In this document: positions 63,242 through 64,000 of the stretch, piece by piece
Numbering within the stretch: position 1 is the first letter of the stretch
How the letters are laid out: each line of letters begins with the position of its first letter
Assembly: GCF_003751085.1 (NCBI RefSeq)
Contig: NZ_RJJY01000001.1
Span: forward strand, 3,348,001 to 3,412,000
Origin: Micromonospora sp. Llam0
GTDB lineage: Bacteria; Actinomycetota; Actinomycetes; Mycobacteriales; Micromonosporaceae
Length of the DNA stretch: 64,000 bases
Direction of reading: 5' to 3'
Notes under the pieces: generated by a model
What the model was told of the DNA's origin: nothing
Seen by the model: the letters and a program-made list of their open reading frames with translations, nothing else
The model's database searches: none
Translations under genes and position numbers: made by a program

Positions 63242-64000
63242 TCACCAGTTGTGCATGCTGCCGTCGGTGAGGCGGTTGACCGGCAGCGACGCCGGCTGGT
63301 ACGGGTAGCGCGCCGCCGCGGACTCGTCGATGTCGACGCCGAGTCCGGGTTCCTCGCCGGGGTGCAGGTAGCCGTCGGCGAAGTGGTACGAGTGCGGGAA
63401 GACCGCGTCGGTGGCCTCGGTGTGCCGCATGTATTCCTGCAGGCCGAAGTTGGGGATGCTCAGGTCGACGTGCAGCGCGGCGGCCATGCAGACCGGCGAC
63501 AGGTCGGTGGCACCGTGCGATCCGCTGCGGACGTGGTGCAGCGCGGCCAGGTCGAAGATCCGGCGCAGGTGGCTGATCCCGCCGGCTCGCACCACCGTGG
63601 TGCGGACGTAGTCGATCAACTGCTCGGTGATCAGCTGCTGGCAGTCGAAGATGGTGTTGAAGACCTCGCCGACGGCTATCGGGGTGGTGGTGTGCCGGCG
63701 GATCAGCCGGAAGCCCTCCTGCAGCTCGGCCGGGACCGGGTCCTCCAGCCAGGTCAGCCGGTACGGTTCCAGGTCCTTGCCGAGCCGGGCCGCCTCGATC
63801 GGGGTGAGCCGGTGGTGGGCGTCGTGCAGCAGCTTCAGATGCGGGCCGAACTCGTCGCGTACCGCCGCGAAGACCTGCGGGGTGTGCACCAGGTAGCGCT
63901 CGGTGGACCAGGTGGCCTCGGTGGGGATCGCGGCATCGGCCGGCTCGTAGAACATCCGGTCCTTGCCGACCCCGTACGTCGCCGGCAGGCCGGGTACGGC
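63242..64000 (-). CDS. Enolase-superfamily sugar-acid dehydratase (mannonate dehydratase-like), partial
   Basis: The reverse-strand frame has no start within the window; its N-terminal part lies beyond the right edge. The visible 252 residues contain [47 protein letters not shown] and a C-terminal GSMHNW, typical of D-mannonate/D-altronate dehydratase-type enzymes. They dehydrate sugar acids in uronate breakdown using Mg2+. Whether it is active on mannonate or a starvation-sensing relative cannot be told from this part. Confidence 0.87.
   Translation of the reverse strand, partial: AVPGLPATYGVGKDRMFYEPADAAIPTEATWSTERYLVHTPQVFAAVRDEFGPHLKLLHDAHHRLTPIEAARLGKDLEPYRLTWLEDPVPAELQEGFRLIRRHTTTPIAVGEVFNTIFDCQQLITEQLIDYVRTTVVRAGGISHLRRIFDLAALHHVRSGSHGATDLSPVCMAAALHVDLSIPNFGLQEYMRHTEATDAVFPHSYHFADGYLHPGEEPGLGVDIDESAAARYPYQPASLPVNRLTDGSMHNW

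Noticed and set aside
1..64000. CRISPR arrays, insertion sequences and rRNA genes
   Set aside because: No regular repeat-spacer array, transposase-like ORF, or rRNA sequence was recognised.

Overview
The window reads as about 64 kb of chromosome from a high-GC actinobacterium, most likely a Micromonosporaceae member (Micromonospora or a relative). The reasons are very strong G/C bias in third codon positions, many GTG starts, the whiA-yvcK-rapZ-uvrC gene order, a CoaE-GrpB fusion, WhiJ-type XRE/DUF397 regulators, and many genes that appear to be leaderless. The genus is inference; no rRNA gene is present.

Layout. 1-11.7 kb (core): whiA (partial), yvcK, rapZ and uvrC, all leftward; a secreted Rieske lipoprotein; uvrA; then an LCP cell-wall ligase, rsgA with a short upstream ORF, and a metallo-hydrolase. 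11.7-25.2 kb: an SDR, a four-gene run of membrane hydrolase, SDR, alpha/beta hydrolase and an unrecognised protein, a cytoplasmic-looking amidase, a CocE hydrolase with a MarR regulator divergent from an MMPL exporter, and typA. 25.3-26.5 kb: a TerC exporter gene behind what looks like a yybP-ykoY manganese riboswitch. 26.7-33.4 kb: an ABM protein, a glycosyltransferase, and an uncharacterised five-gene cassette that I recognise as STM4015-4014-4013-4012-4011 (LRR-like protein, ATP-grasp, phosphatase/sulfatase-fold hydrolase, two radical-SAM enzymes). This cassette is the best candidate for an undescribed pathway. 33.5-39.2 kb (accessory): a TetR regulator divergent from a DrrAB-type ABC transporter whose ATPase gene is broken by a deletion, a PadR/HAAS pair, a 54-bp perfect palindrome, and an XRE/DUF397 pair with a DUF397 relic. 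39.2-50.1 kb (core): uvrB, coaE, rpsA, then a methyltransferase, Uma2, DUF2945 and DUF3140 genes, and polA. 50.2-57.8 kb: a polar amino-acid ABC transporter and a complete branched-chain amino-acid (Liv) ABC transporter. 57.8-64 kb: an ANTAR response regulator, an unusual tRNA-Leu(CAA), lemA, an M48 peptidase, a WYL regulator divergent from a VOC protein, and a partial mannonate-dehydratase-like gene.

How the parts fit. The nucleotide-excision-repair genes uvrA, uvrB and uvrC and the gap-filling polymerase polA lie in one region, and each carries an upstream element fitting the LexA-independent (RecA-NDp/PafBC) damage promoter, TTGTCRGTG-N8-TANNNT, to varying degrees. The Liv and polar amino-acid transporters form one leftward block with a strong hairpin after the first binding-protein gene. 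Several regulators (TetR, WYL, PadR, MarR) sit beside clear inverted or direct repeats that look like their operators.
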